In this document: piece by piece, positions 4,964-12,033 of the stretch | How positions within the stretch are numbered: position 1 is the stretch's first letter | How the letters are laid out: each line of letters begins with the position of its first letter | Source: CAZOGW01 sp964579415 | GTDB taxonomy: Bacteria > Actinomycetota > Acidimicrobiia > Spongiisociales > UBA5794 | Length of the DNA stretch: 12,033 nucleotides | NCBI GenBank assembly: GCA_964579415.1 | Contig: CAZOGW010000093.1 | Span: forward strand, 1-12,033 | Direction of reading: 5' to 3' | Position numbers and translations under genes: made by a program | The notes under the pieces: generated by a model | What the model was told of the DNA's origin: nothing | Databases searched by the model: none | Seen by the model: the letters and a program-made list of their open reading frames with translations, nothing else

Positions 4964-7492
4964 TCACCGCGGCGATGAGAGCACCCAACGGGCGATCTGC
5001 GCCACGGCGTCGGTGCCGCCGAGGCGGAGCATGATGCCGCCGGCGGACGGGGAATCGAAGCGTCCCACGTAGCAGGTGTGGTCATCGACGATGACGACGT
5101 CCTGGGAGCCTGCCGCGCCGTCCCGGATCTCGACACCGAGGTCGCGGAGGCTCTCCAGGGCGGGTTCGTCCCCGTCGCCCGGCGCGACGACGACCCTCGC
5201 CTGCAGGCCCCGGGCGACGGCTTGTGAGAGCGGCCCTGCCAGCCGCATCGCCGCGCCTGCGCCGGAAAGCGACGGGACCACCACCACCCGACTCCCCGCC
5301 TGGATGGCGTCCGCCTCGAACCGGGCCGGTAGCTCGCCGGCCCCCAGGATCTCGGGAACGCCGAAGGCGGCGTCCTGATCTGCCTTGAACGGTGTGGACA
5401 GGGAAGCCAGGTCGTCGTCGAGGACCCCCCGGGCGTCGATCGTTGCTACCGAACCGGTGCGTATCAGCGTGGCGAGCTCCCGCAGCGGGCCGCCGCGAGC
5501 CGTCCGGATCGTCTCCGCGTTCGACACGACGAAGAGATGGCCCGCGTTGCGGGTGACGGCGACGTTGAACAGTCGGAGACCGGCACGGCTCCACGGGTTG
5601 GCGGAGCGCCGGGCGCGGGCCACCCAGCTCCCGCCGTCGCCGTCCTCCACCAGATCGAGGACCACCACCGGGAACTCTCGGCCCTGGAAGGCGTGGGCCG
5701 TCCCCACCTGCACCGCCAACCCGCCCCCGCCGTTCACGTGGGCGCGGCTGAGTTGGGCCTGGAACCGGTACGGCGTGATCACACCGACACCCTCGAACCC
5801 GTGGCGGAGGGCGATCCCGTAGGCCAGCGCGGCACCGGCCGCCCACCAGCCGCGCCCGCCGCCGGGTCCTCGCTGCGCCGCTCCAGCCTCCTCCAGCCCG
5901 GAAGTGTCGACCACGACGATCTCCGGCCCGTCCGATGCCGGCGGTCCGGCGCGGCCGTGGCGCAACTGGCCCCGGTACGTGATCGAGTTGGCGAGGCGCA
6001 TCGTGGCTTCGCCGAACCGGTACTGGGCGCGCAGCGTCACGCACCCTTCGGTGTGCAACGCGTCGGCGGCGCTCCTGATCCCGAGCAGGGAGAAAGGATC
6101 GGAACGGAGCCACGGTTTCGTCGCCGCGGTGATGTCGACGTCGTCGCAGCGCGAGATCGGCCAGTTCTGCTCGAAGTCCCCGATGAGGGTGCATCCGATC
6201 CGGGCCTTGGTCATGGCGGCGTACACGTACGGCGGCAGGGCGGCGGACGCCTCGTCGATGATGACGTGGTCGAAGGACCGGCCGATCAGGCCCCGGTGCA
6301 GCACGAGTTGCGCCAGCGTGGTGCCGAGGACTCTCGCCCCGGCGACCACCGAGTCCTCCAGGCCCTCGAGGCGCTGCCGGCAATCCTCGATCCGGCCCAG
6401 CAGCCGGTTGATCTCGGACCGGGCCTTGCGGGTGGCGCGCTTGGGGCTCCTCCTCTCGGCGAGGAGAGCGTCGACCGAGCCGCAACGGTCGATGTGGGAG
6501 GCAAGCTCGCGTTCGTCGTCGGACAGGTCGGGATGATCCAGGGTGCCGGCCTGCTCCCGGCGCCGCAGCAGGTCGGCGAGCGAACCGGCGTCGTGGCCCG
6601 CCAGCAGCTCGCCGATGCGCCGTCGCACCTCCGGGGCCGTGGCGGCGCGGATCTCGTCGATCTCCTCCTGCAGCCGGGACACCTCGGAAGCGATGTCCTC
6701 ATGCCTCACCAAGACGGCGTTGCCGGCCACCAGGTGGGAGTGATCGGAGACCTCCGGGATCGTGGGGTTCCCCACCCGGAGGATCTCGCCGGGCCGGAAG
6801 GTGCCCGCCGCCCGGGCGACATGGAGGATCGCCTGGTCCACGGCGACATTGGTGTTCGACACCACCGCCACGGTCTGGCCGCTGCGGAGAAGCCGGGTGA
6901 CCGCCGTGCCGATGACGCGGGTCTTGCCGGTGCCCGGCGGACCCCAGACGGCGGCGACCCCCGGAGCGGCAATGGCCCCCAGCGCCTCCTGCTGCTCGGG
7001 GTTGAGCTCCTCGTCGGGGACCGATGGCCCGCCGCGGAGCCCGTTCCCGTCGAGCATGGTCGCCGCCAGCCCGGGCTTCTTGCACTTTTCCAGGTACTCG
7101 GTCAAAGCTTTCGGTATCAGGGTCGGGTCGATCTCGATGTGGAGGTGCACGGTCGACTGCACCGGCGGCTCCCCGATCAGGGCGACGACGGCCTCGGTCG
7201 GTGAGGCGTGGTGGACGCCGACGGGGGATCGCTCGTCCTGGTCCGTCGGCGGGGCCAGGAAGAGCTCACCGGGCGGCATCTCGGTCAGGTCCCGCGAAGG
7301 CGCCGCCACGCGGAACACGCCTCGGCCCGCCGGGTCCTCGACGGCGCGACCGATGGGGACGACCCGCACCTCCTCCTCGGCCGCCTCGAGCTCAGCCCTC
7401 GCCGCCGCCACGACATCATCGTGCGTGCGCACCGCCGCAGGGCTGGCGCGGTCGGGGACCAGGTCGTCGGGTGTCTCGTGGCCGTCGCTCAC
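4964..7492 (-). CDS. Superfamily 1B (Upf1/DNA2-like) helicase with degenerate PLD-like C-terminal domain
   Basis: The 842-residue protein carries the SF1 motif series: Walker A GPPGTGKT (184-191), motif Ia VVSNTNVAVDQA (210-221), motif II VIIDEAS (410-416), motif III GDFEQ (438-442), motif IV QYRF (490-493), motif V HAFQGREF (600-607) and motif VI NVAVTR (643-648). A charged, probably coiled insert spans about 265-375. This order matches AAA_11/AAA_12 helicases that act on DNA or RNA. Residues about 735-842 look like a phospholipase-D-type domain (VVVVP, a Rossmann-like repeat, LGVEIRDG, VVIVDDHTCYVG), but the HxKx4D signature reads SQDVVIVD (796-803), so His and Lys are lost. The start is the GTG at 7492 (VSDGHETPDD), with no clear Shine-Dalgarno site. 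The frame runs on into the 61-bp repeats and the gap, which I exclude. Helicases of this type occur in repair, RNA turnover and phage defence; I cannot choose among these. Confidence 0.88.
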   Translation of the reverse strand: MSDGHETPDDLVPDRASPAAVRTHDDVVAAARAELEAAEEEVRVVPIGRAVEDPAGRGVFRVAAPSRDLTEMPPGELFLAPPTDQDERSPVGVHHASPTEAVVALIGEPPVQSTVHLHIEIDPTLIPKALTEYLEKCKKPGLAATMLDGNGLRGGPSVPDEELNPEQQEALGAIAAPGVAAVWGPPGTGKTRVIGTAVTRLLRSGQTVAVVSNTNVAVDQAILHVARAAGTFRPGEILRVGNPTIPEVSDHSHLVAGNAVLVRHEDIASEVSRLQEEIDEIRAATAPEVRRRIGELLAGHDAGSLADLLRRREQAGTLDHPDLSDDERELASHIDRCGSVDALLAERRSPKRATRKARSEINRLLGRIEDCRQRLEGLEDSVVAGARVLGTTLAQLVLHRGLIGRSFDHVIIDEASAALPPYVYAAMTKARIGCTLIGDFEQNWPISRCDDVDITAATKPWLRSDPFSLLGIRSAADALHTEGCVTLRAQYRFGEATMRLANSITYRGQLRHGRAGPPASDGPEIVVVDTSGLEEAGAAQRGPGGGRGWWAAGAALAYGIALRHGFEGVGVITPYRFQAQLSRAHVNGGGGLAVQVGTAHAFQGREFPVVVLDLVEDGDGGSWVARARRSANPWSRAGLRLFNVAVTRNAGHLFVVSNAETIRTARGGPLRELATLIRTGSVATIDARGVLDDDLASLSTPFKADQDAAFGVPEILGAGELPARFEADAIQAGSRVVVVPSLSGAGAAMRLAGPLSQAVARGLQARVVVAPGDGDEPALESLRDLGVEIRDGAAGSQDVVIVDDHTCYVGRFDSPSAGGIMLRLGGTDAVAQIARWVLSSPR

Positions 7493-7540
7493 CGCAGCAC
7501 CGTAGACGGCACACGTCCGAAAGTGACAGACGCCATCACT

Positions 7541-7557
7541 GCGCTCGCCGCAAGATC
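7541..7557. repeat. Left copy of a 17-bp direct repeat flanking the tandem array
   Basis: GCGCTCGCCGCAAGATC here matches GCGCTACGCCGCAAGATC at 7937-7954 with one inserted A. The two copies bracket the 61-bp array, and the left copy ends only six bases before it. The right copy includes the stop codon and last codons of the SARP gene, so the left copy could be a duplicated gene end. Confidence 0.5.
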
Positions 7558-7563
7558 GCCACG

Positions 7564-7893
7564 GCGAAGTTTGGGCTGTGGAGGACGCTGAGCGGCGTCG
7601 GGAACCCTGGGTTCGAACCGGGCTGCGAAGTTTGGGCCGTGGAGGACGCTGAGCGGCGTCGGGAACCCTGGGTTCGANNNNNNNNNNNNNNNNNNNNNNN
7701 NNNNNNNNNNNNNNNNNNNNNNNNNNNNNNNNNNNNNNNNNNNNNNNNNNNNNNNNNNNNNNNNNNNNNNNNNNNNNCTGCGAAGTTTGGGCCGTGGAGG
7801 ACGCTGAGCGGCGTCGGGAACCCTGGGTTCGAACCGGGCTGCGAAGTTTGGGCCGTGGAGGACGCTGAGCGGCGTCGGGAACCCTGGGTTCGA
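7564..7893. repeat. 61-bp tandem repeat array interrupted by an assembly gap
   Basis: Units begin GCGAAGTTTGGGC at 7564, 7625, 7780 and 7841, with a period of exactly 61 bp on both sides of the gap. The last unit stops at 7893 after GGGTTCGA. Visible copies are identical except for one T/C difference in the first (7577). Each unit holds two potential hairpins: GACGC-N6-GCGTC (7584-7599 in copy 1) and GAACC-CTG-GGTTC (7602-7614). It also holds a palindrome GGTTCGAACC (7610-7619). Because 61 is not a multiple of three, a translated array would shift frame each unit, so it is not coding. Near-identity of units suggests recent expansion. The array fills the space between the SARP stop and the helicase start, so it may affect helicase transcription. 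Confidence 0.95.
7678..7777. other. Assembly gap (100 Ns) inside the tandem repeat
   Basis: Exactly 100 Ns, a common placeholder for a gap of unknown size. Both edges fall inside the 61-bp array, so the true number of units is unknown and the assembler probably collapsed or broke on the repeat. Confidence 0.97.
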
Positions 7894-7936
7894 TGGGTCT
7901 GGCCCGCGCCCTCACCGAGGTTCATCGGGCGGAGTA

Positions 7937-7954
7937 GCGCTACGCCGCAAGATC
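7937..7954. repeat. Right copy of the 17-18-bp direct repeat flanking the tandem array
   Basis: GCGCTACGCCGCAAGATC, an 18-base partner of the copy at 7541-7557. It contains the TAG stop and the last four codons of the SARP gene read on the minus strand. Forty-three unrepeated bases separate it from the end of the array. Confidence 0.5.
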
Positions 7955-10810
7955 CGCGAGTACGGCGAGTGCGTAGTCGACCAGTTCGTCGGGGGTGAGC
8001 GACCGCCCGTGGCTGATGGCAGCCTCGTATGCGTGCATGCCGAGGCGCTCCCGTAACAACGCCGCGTCCTCGATGAGCCGGGCCTCCTCCTCGCCGTACG
8101 TCTCCAGCGGGGCATCGATGGTGCCGCCGTAGACGACGGCCGCCTCCTCGCCGGCATCGAGTCGCACCAGCAGGCGCACCAGGTTGCGCAGCGTGGTCCA
8201 CTGGTGGCCCCAGTCGGCGAGGCGGCGCCACCTCTCGATCACCGTGGCGAATGTCGCCACCGCCTCACCGGGGTCGCCGTGGCGGGCCTGCATCGAGGCC
8301 AGGGAGACCTCGGCGACCGAATGCACGAAGTCGCTGCGGATGGTGGCGGCGATGTCCACGGCGCGCCTCATGTGGGCGATGGCCGCCTGCGGGTCGCGGT
8401 CGAGGAGGATCTCCCCGTCGACGTACGCCGACCACGCCAGCAGGGTGGGCGCCCCGCAGTGGAGGGCGATACTGCGCACGCCTTCGGCCGTGGTGATGGC
8501 GAGGTCGTGCTCGCCTGCGTAGGAGTGGGCCATGGCTTGGACGGCGAGGGCGAGGGCGCCGCAGAAATCGTCCCCCGCCTCCCCGGCCAGGGTGACGGCA
8601 AGCTCCGCCTCGGTGACCACGTCGGCGAGGCGGCCCATCTGCAGCGAGACGTCGGCGGCGATCTCGTGGATGTGACGCACCGCCAGCCGATCGCTGCCAC
8701 GGAGGTCCTTTCCTGCTTCGGTCAGACCGAAGGCGGCATCCGGATCGCCGCGGTTGAGGGCGGCCAGGGCGGCCGAGGCGTACACGACCGGCCAGCGCGG
8801 CTCCCCCGGGTCGGGGATGGCGTCGAGTGTCTGCTGCGACCACCCCAGCATCTCGCCACCGAGGGGGATCCCGGAGAAGTAGTAGAGGGCGCCGTGGAGT
8901 CGCGTCAGTGACGCCACGTCCCCGTGGCGCAAGGCGTTGCGGTGCGCCATCCGCAGGTTGTCGAAGTCCCGCTCCACCACTGCGATCGCCGCCGGCTCCT
9001 CCGGTCCCTGCACCCGCCGGCTCGCCTCCTCGGCCCGATCGACGAACCAGCGGGCATGGGCGGCCCAGGTCTCGGTCTGGCGGCCGCGCTGTTGCAGCCA
9101 CCCGGCGCCGATCTGGCGCAGCACCTCGAGCATCCCGTAACGCCCGGTCGCCGGGTCGAGGCGCAGCAGCGACCTGTCCACCAGGTCACCGAGGAGCCGC
9201 CGCGTCGCGCCGACGGGTGCGCCGAACACGGCGGCTGCCGATTCGGCGTCGAACCCGCCCCGGAAGCAGGACACCGTATCGAAGAGGAGCCTGCCCTCCG
9301 GGTCGAGGAGCCGGTAGGTCCAGGCCACCGTCTCCGGGAGGCTCTGGTGGCGCCGGTCGGCCGTCCTGCGGGAGGCGTGCAGCACGTCGCCGGGGATCTC
9401 GCCGGCGATGAGGTCGAGGGGTACCGTACGCAACTGGGCGGCGGCCATCTCGATGGCGAGCGGCACCCCGTCGAGCGCGGCGCAGATGCTCTCCACGACC
9501 GCGGCGGTCGACTCGTCGTGGCGGAACGAAGGTGAAGAGGCACGAGCCCGGTCGGCGAAGAGGCGGGCGGCGTCACTGAGACCGTCGCCGGCGTCCAGAG
9601 CGAGCGGCATCACCGGGTGGACGTGCTCCCCGTCGACGCCGAGCCGCTCCCTGCTGGTGGCGACGCTCCGCACCCCGGGGCAGTGCAGTGAGACCTGCTC
9701 GACGAGGACCGCCGCCTCCTCCACCAGTTCGTCGCAGTTGTCCAGTACCAGCAGCATCCGGCGGGCGCGCAGCGCGGCGACGATCCCCTCGAGGGTGGGG
9801 GCGACAGGCCCGGCGGCGATGCGGTTGGCCACCGCGGCGGTCACGGCCGATCCGTCGGCGAGCGGGGCCAGCGGGATCAGCACCGCCCCGTCGGGCATGG
9901 TGGGCCCGATGCGGTGCGCCAGTTCGAGGGCGAGGCGGGACTTCCCCACACCGGGCGGTCCCACCAGCGTGACGATGGAAGCATCACCCACCAGCGCGGT
10001 CAGTTCCTCCACCTCGGTGCCGCGGCCCACGAAGCTGGTGGGCCGGCGGGGCAGCGAAGGCATCGTACCGATGGCTGGAGGCGGCGGGCGCAGGATTGCG
10101 TCCTGGACGTCCCGTGCCCGTGGCGAGGGCTCCATGCCGACCTCGGCGAGAGCGTCGTGGAGCCGGTCGAGGGCCCGCATCGCCTCGGCGTTGCGGCCGG
10201 TGCCCGCCAGCGCCCTCGCCAGCAGCAGCCAGCCCCCCTCCCGCAGCGGATGGGCCGCCACATGCGACTCCAGCTCGGCGACCGCCGCAGTGGCCTCACC
10301 GGAGGCGATCAGCAACTCGAACCGGCGCTCGACGGCGGCCAGGCGCATCTCGTCGAGGCGCACCGCCTCGGGGCGGATGTGCTCCCGGTCGGCGAGCCCG
10401 GCGTAGGCGTCACCCGACCACAGCCCCAGGGCCTCGTCGAGCCGGGCCAGGGCGTCGACCGGGTCGGGCTGGTCTTCCGCCTCGGCCACCAGGCGCTCGA
10501 AGCGGCGGGCGTCGATGTGCTCGGCGGGGACCGCGAGCGTGTACCCCGCCGGCGTTGCGGCGATCGCGTCCGGGGACCCGAGGAGGCCGCGCAGTCGCGA
10601 GACGTGTGCCTGCAGCGAGCGGTGCGCCGTCGGTGGGGGGTTGTCGCCCCAGAGGGTGTCCACCAGCCGGTCGGCCGGTACGGGGCGGCCGCCGGCGGCG
10701 GTCAATCCTGCCAGGACGAGGCGGAGCGTCGGGCCGGCGACAGGCACCTCCCGAGCATCCCGGTGGACGCGCAGCGGGCCGAGAACGTCGATGCGCGGCG
10801 ACGGGTCCAT
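7940..10810 (-). CDS. SARP/AfsR-type regulator: winged helix, BTAD, NB-ARC ATPase and TPR-like tail
   Basis: The 956-residue protein opens with an OmpR-type winged helix (about 5-93, with RLVDTLWGDNPPPTAHRSLQ at 48-67). The bacterial transcriptional activation domain follows (about 98-240, starting HIDARRFERLVAEA). An AAA/NB-ARC ATPase comes next: FVGR 260-263, Walker A GPPGVGKS 284-291, Walker B LLVLDNCDEL 353-362, ATSRERL 384-390 and GVPLAIE 448-454. A long helical tail with TPR-like repeats (about 590-956) completes it. This is the large AfsR-type form of Streptomyces antibiotic regulatory proteins, ATP-dependent activators that bind 11-bp-phased direct repeats. The ATG at 10810 puts the wing domain at the N-terminus, with GGAGGGAG 11 bases upstream; an ATG at 10840 would add ten residues. 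It is divergent from the methyltransferase, its most obvious target. Confidence 0.93.
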   Translation of the reverse strand: MDPSPRIDVLGPLRVHRDAREVPVAGPTLRLVLAGLTAAGGRPVPADRLVDTLWGDNPPPTAHRSLQAHVSRLRGLLGSPDAIAATPAGYTLAVPAEHIDARRFERLVAEAEDQPDPVDALARLDEALGLWSGDAYAGLADREHIRPEAVRLDEMRLAAVERRFELLIASGEATAAVAELESHVAAHPLREGGWLLLARALAGTGRNAEAMRALDRLHDALAEVGMEPSPRARDVQDAILRPPPPAIGTMPSLPRRPTSFVGRGTEVEELTALVGDASIVTLVGPPGVGKSRLALELAHRIGPTMPDGAVLIPLAPLADGSAVTAAVANRIAAGPVAPTLEGIVAALRARRMLLVLDNCDELVEEAAVLVEQVSLHCPGVRSVATSRERLGVDGEHVHPVMPLALDAGDGLSDAARLFADRARASSPSFRHDESTAAVVESICAALDGVPLAIEMAAAQLRTVPLDLIAGEIPGDVLHASRRTADRRHQSLPETVAWTYRLLDPEGRLLFDTVSCFRGGFDAESAAAVFGAPVGATRRLLGDLVDRSLLRLDPATGRYGMLEVLRQIGAGWLQQRGRQTETWAAHARWFVDRAEEASRRVQGPEEPAAIAVVERDFDNLRMAHRNALRHGDVASLTRLHGALYYFSGIPLGGEMLGWSQQTLDAIPDPGEPRWPVVYASAALAALNRGDPDAAFGLTEAGKDLRGSDRLAVRHIHEIAADVSLQMGRLADVVTEAELAVTLAGEAGDDFCGALALAVQAMAHSYAGEHDLAITTAEGVRSIALHCGAPTLLAWSAYVDGEILLDRDPQAAIAHMRRAVDIAATIRSDFVHSVAEVSLASMQARHGDPGEAVATFATVIERWRRLADWGHQWTTLRNLVRLLVRLDAGEEAAVVYGGTIDAPLETYGEEEARLIEDAALLRERLGMHAYEAAISHGRSLTPDELVDYALAVLADLAA

Positions 10811-10857
10811 CCTCAGTGCAGCTCCCTCCAGGCGCCGCATGGTATTGCGGTTGCCGG

Positions 10858-10886
10858 CCACAACGCCGCCACAACAGATCCACAAC
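10858..10886. promoter_or_regulatory. Three 11-bp-phased CCACAAC heptamers, candidate SARP operator
   Basis: CCACAAC occurs exactly at 10858-10864, 10869-10875 and 10880-10886, with four-base spacers GCCG and AGAT, so the period is 11 bp. SARP activators such as ActII-ORF4, DnrI and AfsR are known to bind heptameric direct repeats with this spacing just upstream of the -10 element. The site lies in the 137-base region between the SARP start and the methyltransferase start. That this SARP binds here is inference from geometry and position. Confidence 0.7.
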
Positions 10887-10896
10887 ACCTCCCGGG

Positions 10897-10902
10897 TACG
10901 TT
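10897..10902 (+). promoter_or_regulatory. Candidate -10 element of the methyltransferase promoter
   Basis: TACGTT fits the TAnnnT pattern and lies ten bases after the last CCACAAC heptamer, close to the eight-base distance reported for SARP-dependent promoters, where the heptamers overlap a poor -35. It predicts a start near 10909 and a leader of about 39 bases. In the other direction TACCAT (10844-10839) could serve the SARP gene itself. Confidence 0.35.
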
Positions 10903-10947
10903 CCGCGGTGCCGGCCCGGCGCCGGCAACACCGAAGAGGAGAGAGAG

Positions 10948-12033
10948 ATGACCCTGACACTGCAACCCGCCCTCGAGGCGGAAGAGATGACCGAACGGAT
11001 CCTGGCGTCCGTGATCGCCACCATGGAGACGTTGACGGTCTCGCTGGGCGACATGCTCGGCTACTACGCCATCGTCCGCGACCACGACGGAGTCACGTCC
11101 GGTGAGTTGGCGGCCGCCGCCGGCACCGCCGAGCGCTACGCCCGGGAGTGGCTGGAACAGCAGGCGACGATCGGCATCCTGCACGTCGCCGACGTGACCG
11201 CCGCCGCCAAGGACCGCCACTACACGCTGCCGGCCGGCCACGCCGAGGCGCTGGTGGACACCGACAGCCTGGCATACATCACGCCGTTCGCCCGTATGGT
11301 GGCCGCCGCCGGCGCCCGCCTCGGCGACATCGCCGAGGCCCACCGCACCGGTGGAGGGGTCTCCTGGGACGACTACGGCGACGACATGCGCCAGGGTCAG
11401 GGCGCCGCCAACAAGCCGATCTTCGTCAGCCCGCTCGGCTCCGAGTGGTTCGCGTCGATCCCCGAGATCCACGCCACGCTGAGCGACGGCGGCCGCGTCG
11501 CCGACATCGCCACCGGCTTCGGCTGGTCCGCCATCGGCCTGGCGCTGGCCTACCCGGAGATCCACGTCGACGGTTTCGACGTCGACGGGCCCGCCATCGA
11601 AGCGGCCCGGGCCAACGCCGAAGCGGCGGGTGTGGCCGACCGGGTCCACTTCCACCACGCCGACGCCGGCGAACTCGGCATCGGCGGGCGCTACGACCTG
11701 GTCACCGCCTTCGAAGCGATCCACGACCTGGCCTACCCGGTCGAGGTGCTGGCGACGATGCGGTCCCTCGCCGCCGAGGCCGGCCTGGTGGTGGTGATGG
11801 ACGAGGCGGTCGCCGACGCCTTCGGCGACTTCGACAACCAGATCGAGCAGCTCATGTACGGGTACAGCAACCTGGTGTGCCTCCCCGACGGGATGTCCCA
11901 CCCCGGGTCAGCGGGCACCGGCACGGTGATGCGCCCCGGCGATCTGCGCCGCTACGCCACCCAGGCCGGGTTCACCGACATCGAGGTCCTCCCCATCGAC
12001 GCCGGCCTGTTCCGCTTCTACAAGCTGGTCTGA
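10948..12033 (+). CDS. SAM-dependent methyltransferase with N-terminal winged helix, Rv2258c-like
   Basis: The 361-residue protein has an N-terminal winged-helix dimerisation domain (about 15-100, with GVTSGELAAAAGTAERYARE at 48-67) as in O-methyltransferase-type enzymes. A class I Rossmann methyltransferase domain follows. The SAM site is ADIATGFGWSAIGLALAYPE (185-204), with the acidic FDVD (210-213) for the ribose and HADAG (237-241) for the adenine. The usual GCG of motif I reads ATG here. LMYGYSNLVCLPDGM (302-316) and GTVMRPGDLRRYATQAGF (325-342) match the mycobacterial Rv2258c group as I remember it. The start is the ATG at 10948 with AGGAG six bases upstream; the frame open from 10096 is antisense to the SARP gene. 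The TGA is the last codon of the window, so the gene is complete. The substrate is unknown; a small molecule is likelier than DNA or protein. Confidence 0.93.
   Translation: MTLTLQPALEAEEMTERILASVIATMETLTVSLGDMLGYYAIVRDHDGVTSGELAAAAGTAERYAREWLEQQATIGILHVADVTAAAKDRHYTLPAGHAEALVDTDSLAYITPFARMVAAAGARLGDIAEAHRTGGGVSWDDYGDDMRQGQGAANKPIFVSPLGSEWFASIPEIHATLSDGGRVADIATGFGWSAIGLALAYPEIHVDGFDVDGPAIEAARANAEAAGVADRVHFHHADAGELGIGGRYDLVTAFEAIHDLAYPVEVLATMRSLAAEAGLVVVMDEAVADAFGDFDNQIEQLMYGYSNLVCLPDGMSHPGSAGTGTVMRPGDLRRYATQAGFTDIEVLPIDAGLFRFYKLV

Noticed and set aside
5537..7204. A long plus-strand open frame (555 codons) inside the helicase gene.
   Set aside because: It is the antisense of the helicase motifs in GC-rich DNA. 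Its translation is rich in Gly, Arg, His and Pro and shows no domain.
7600..7625. The repeat unit contains GGTTCGAACC, resembling the T-loop of a tRNA, so a tRNA or tRNA-derived array was considered.
   Set aside because: The five bases on either side of TTCGAAC do not form a T-stem, and I find no acceptor, D or anticodon arm in the 61-bp unit.
7564..7893. CRISPR array.
   Set aside because: Units are directly adjacent and identical throughout, with no variable spacers, and no cas gene is nearby.
7493..7915. An N-terminal extension of the helicase reading through the 61-bp repeats and the N run.
   Set aside because: Continuity depends on unknown bases. A 61-bp period shifts frame every unit, and the encoded residues are low-complexity. 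The family-like sequence begins after the GTG at 7492.
10096..10947. A 284-codon upstream extension of the methyltransferase frame.
   Set aside because: It is antisense to the SARP gene and Arg/Pro/Gly-rich. The ATG at 10948 has a good AGGAG site six bases away and fits the family start.
10813..11901. A minus-strand open frame of 362 codons opposite the methyltransferase.
   Set aside because: His/Gly/Val-rich antisense translation without domains, and it overlaps the divergent promoter region.

Overview
This is a GC-rich window with dense, short-spaced genes and many GTG starts. The gene set (a SARP/AfsR-type regulator, an Rv2258c-like methyltransferase, a berberine-bridge-type flavoprotein, an ECF sigma factor with a membrane partner, and a remnant of an LLM-class flavin monooxygenase) points to an actinobacterium, Actinomycetota. 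I cannot fix the class from sequence alone. A run of exactly 100 Ns (7678-7777) inside a tandem repeat shows this is a draft or metagenomic assembly.

Layout, left to right. (1) 1-135 may be the tail of a gene entering the window. 157-690 (+) is a small multi-pass membrane protein. (2) 826-1446 (-) is a TetR-family repressor, divergent from a secreted-type or cytosolic FAD-linked oxidase at 1540-2940 (+). Two identical 18-bp near-palindromes lie between them, one of them filling the spacer of a TTGACA promoter. This is a self-contained ligand-responsive switch. (3) 2974-3306 is a gene scar: the C-terminal end of an LLM monooxygenase (-) abuts the C-terminal end of a MarR-type regulator (+). 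This is what a single deletion across a divergent gene pair would leave. (4) 3328-4886 (-) is an ECF sigma factor and, overlapping it by ATGA, a single-pass membrane protein that is probably its anti-sigma or sensor partner. An ECF-like promoter precedes the pair. (5) 4964-7492 (-) is an 842-aa superfamily 1B (Upf1/DNA2-like) helicase carrying a C-terminal phospholipase-D-like domain whose catalytic His and Lys are replaced. (6) 7564-7893 is a 61-bp tandem repeat array, interrupted by the assembly gap, between the helicase start and the next gene. (7) 7940-10810 (-) is a 956-aa SARP-type regulator (winged helix, BTAD, NB-ARC ATPase, TPR-like tail), divergent from a winged-helix SAM-dependent methyltransferase at 10948-12033 (+). 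Their shared intergenic region carries three exact CCACAAC heptamers with an 11-bp period, the geometry SARP proteins recognise.

The most informative points are the 11-bp heptamer array at the SARP/methyltransferase pair, the catalytically degenerate PLD domain on the helicase, the 61-bp repeat array, and the LLM/MarR deletion scar. I see no integrase, transposase, CRISPR array, tRNA or rRNA.
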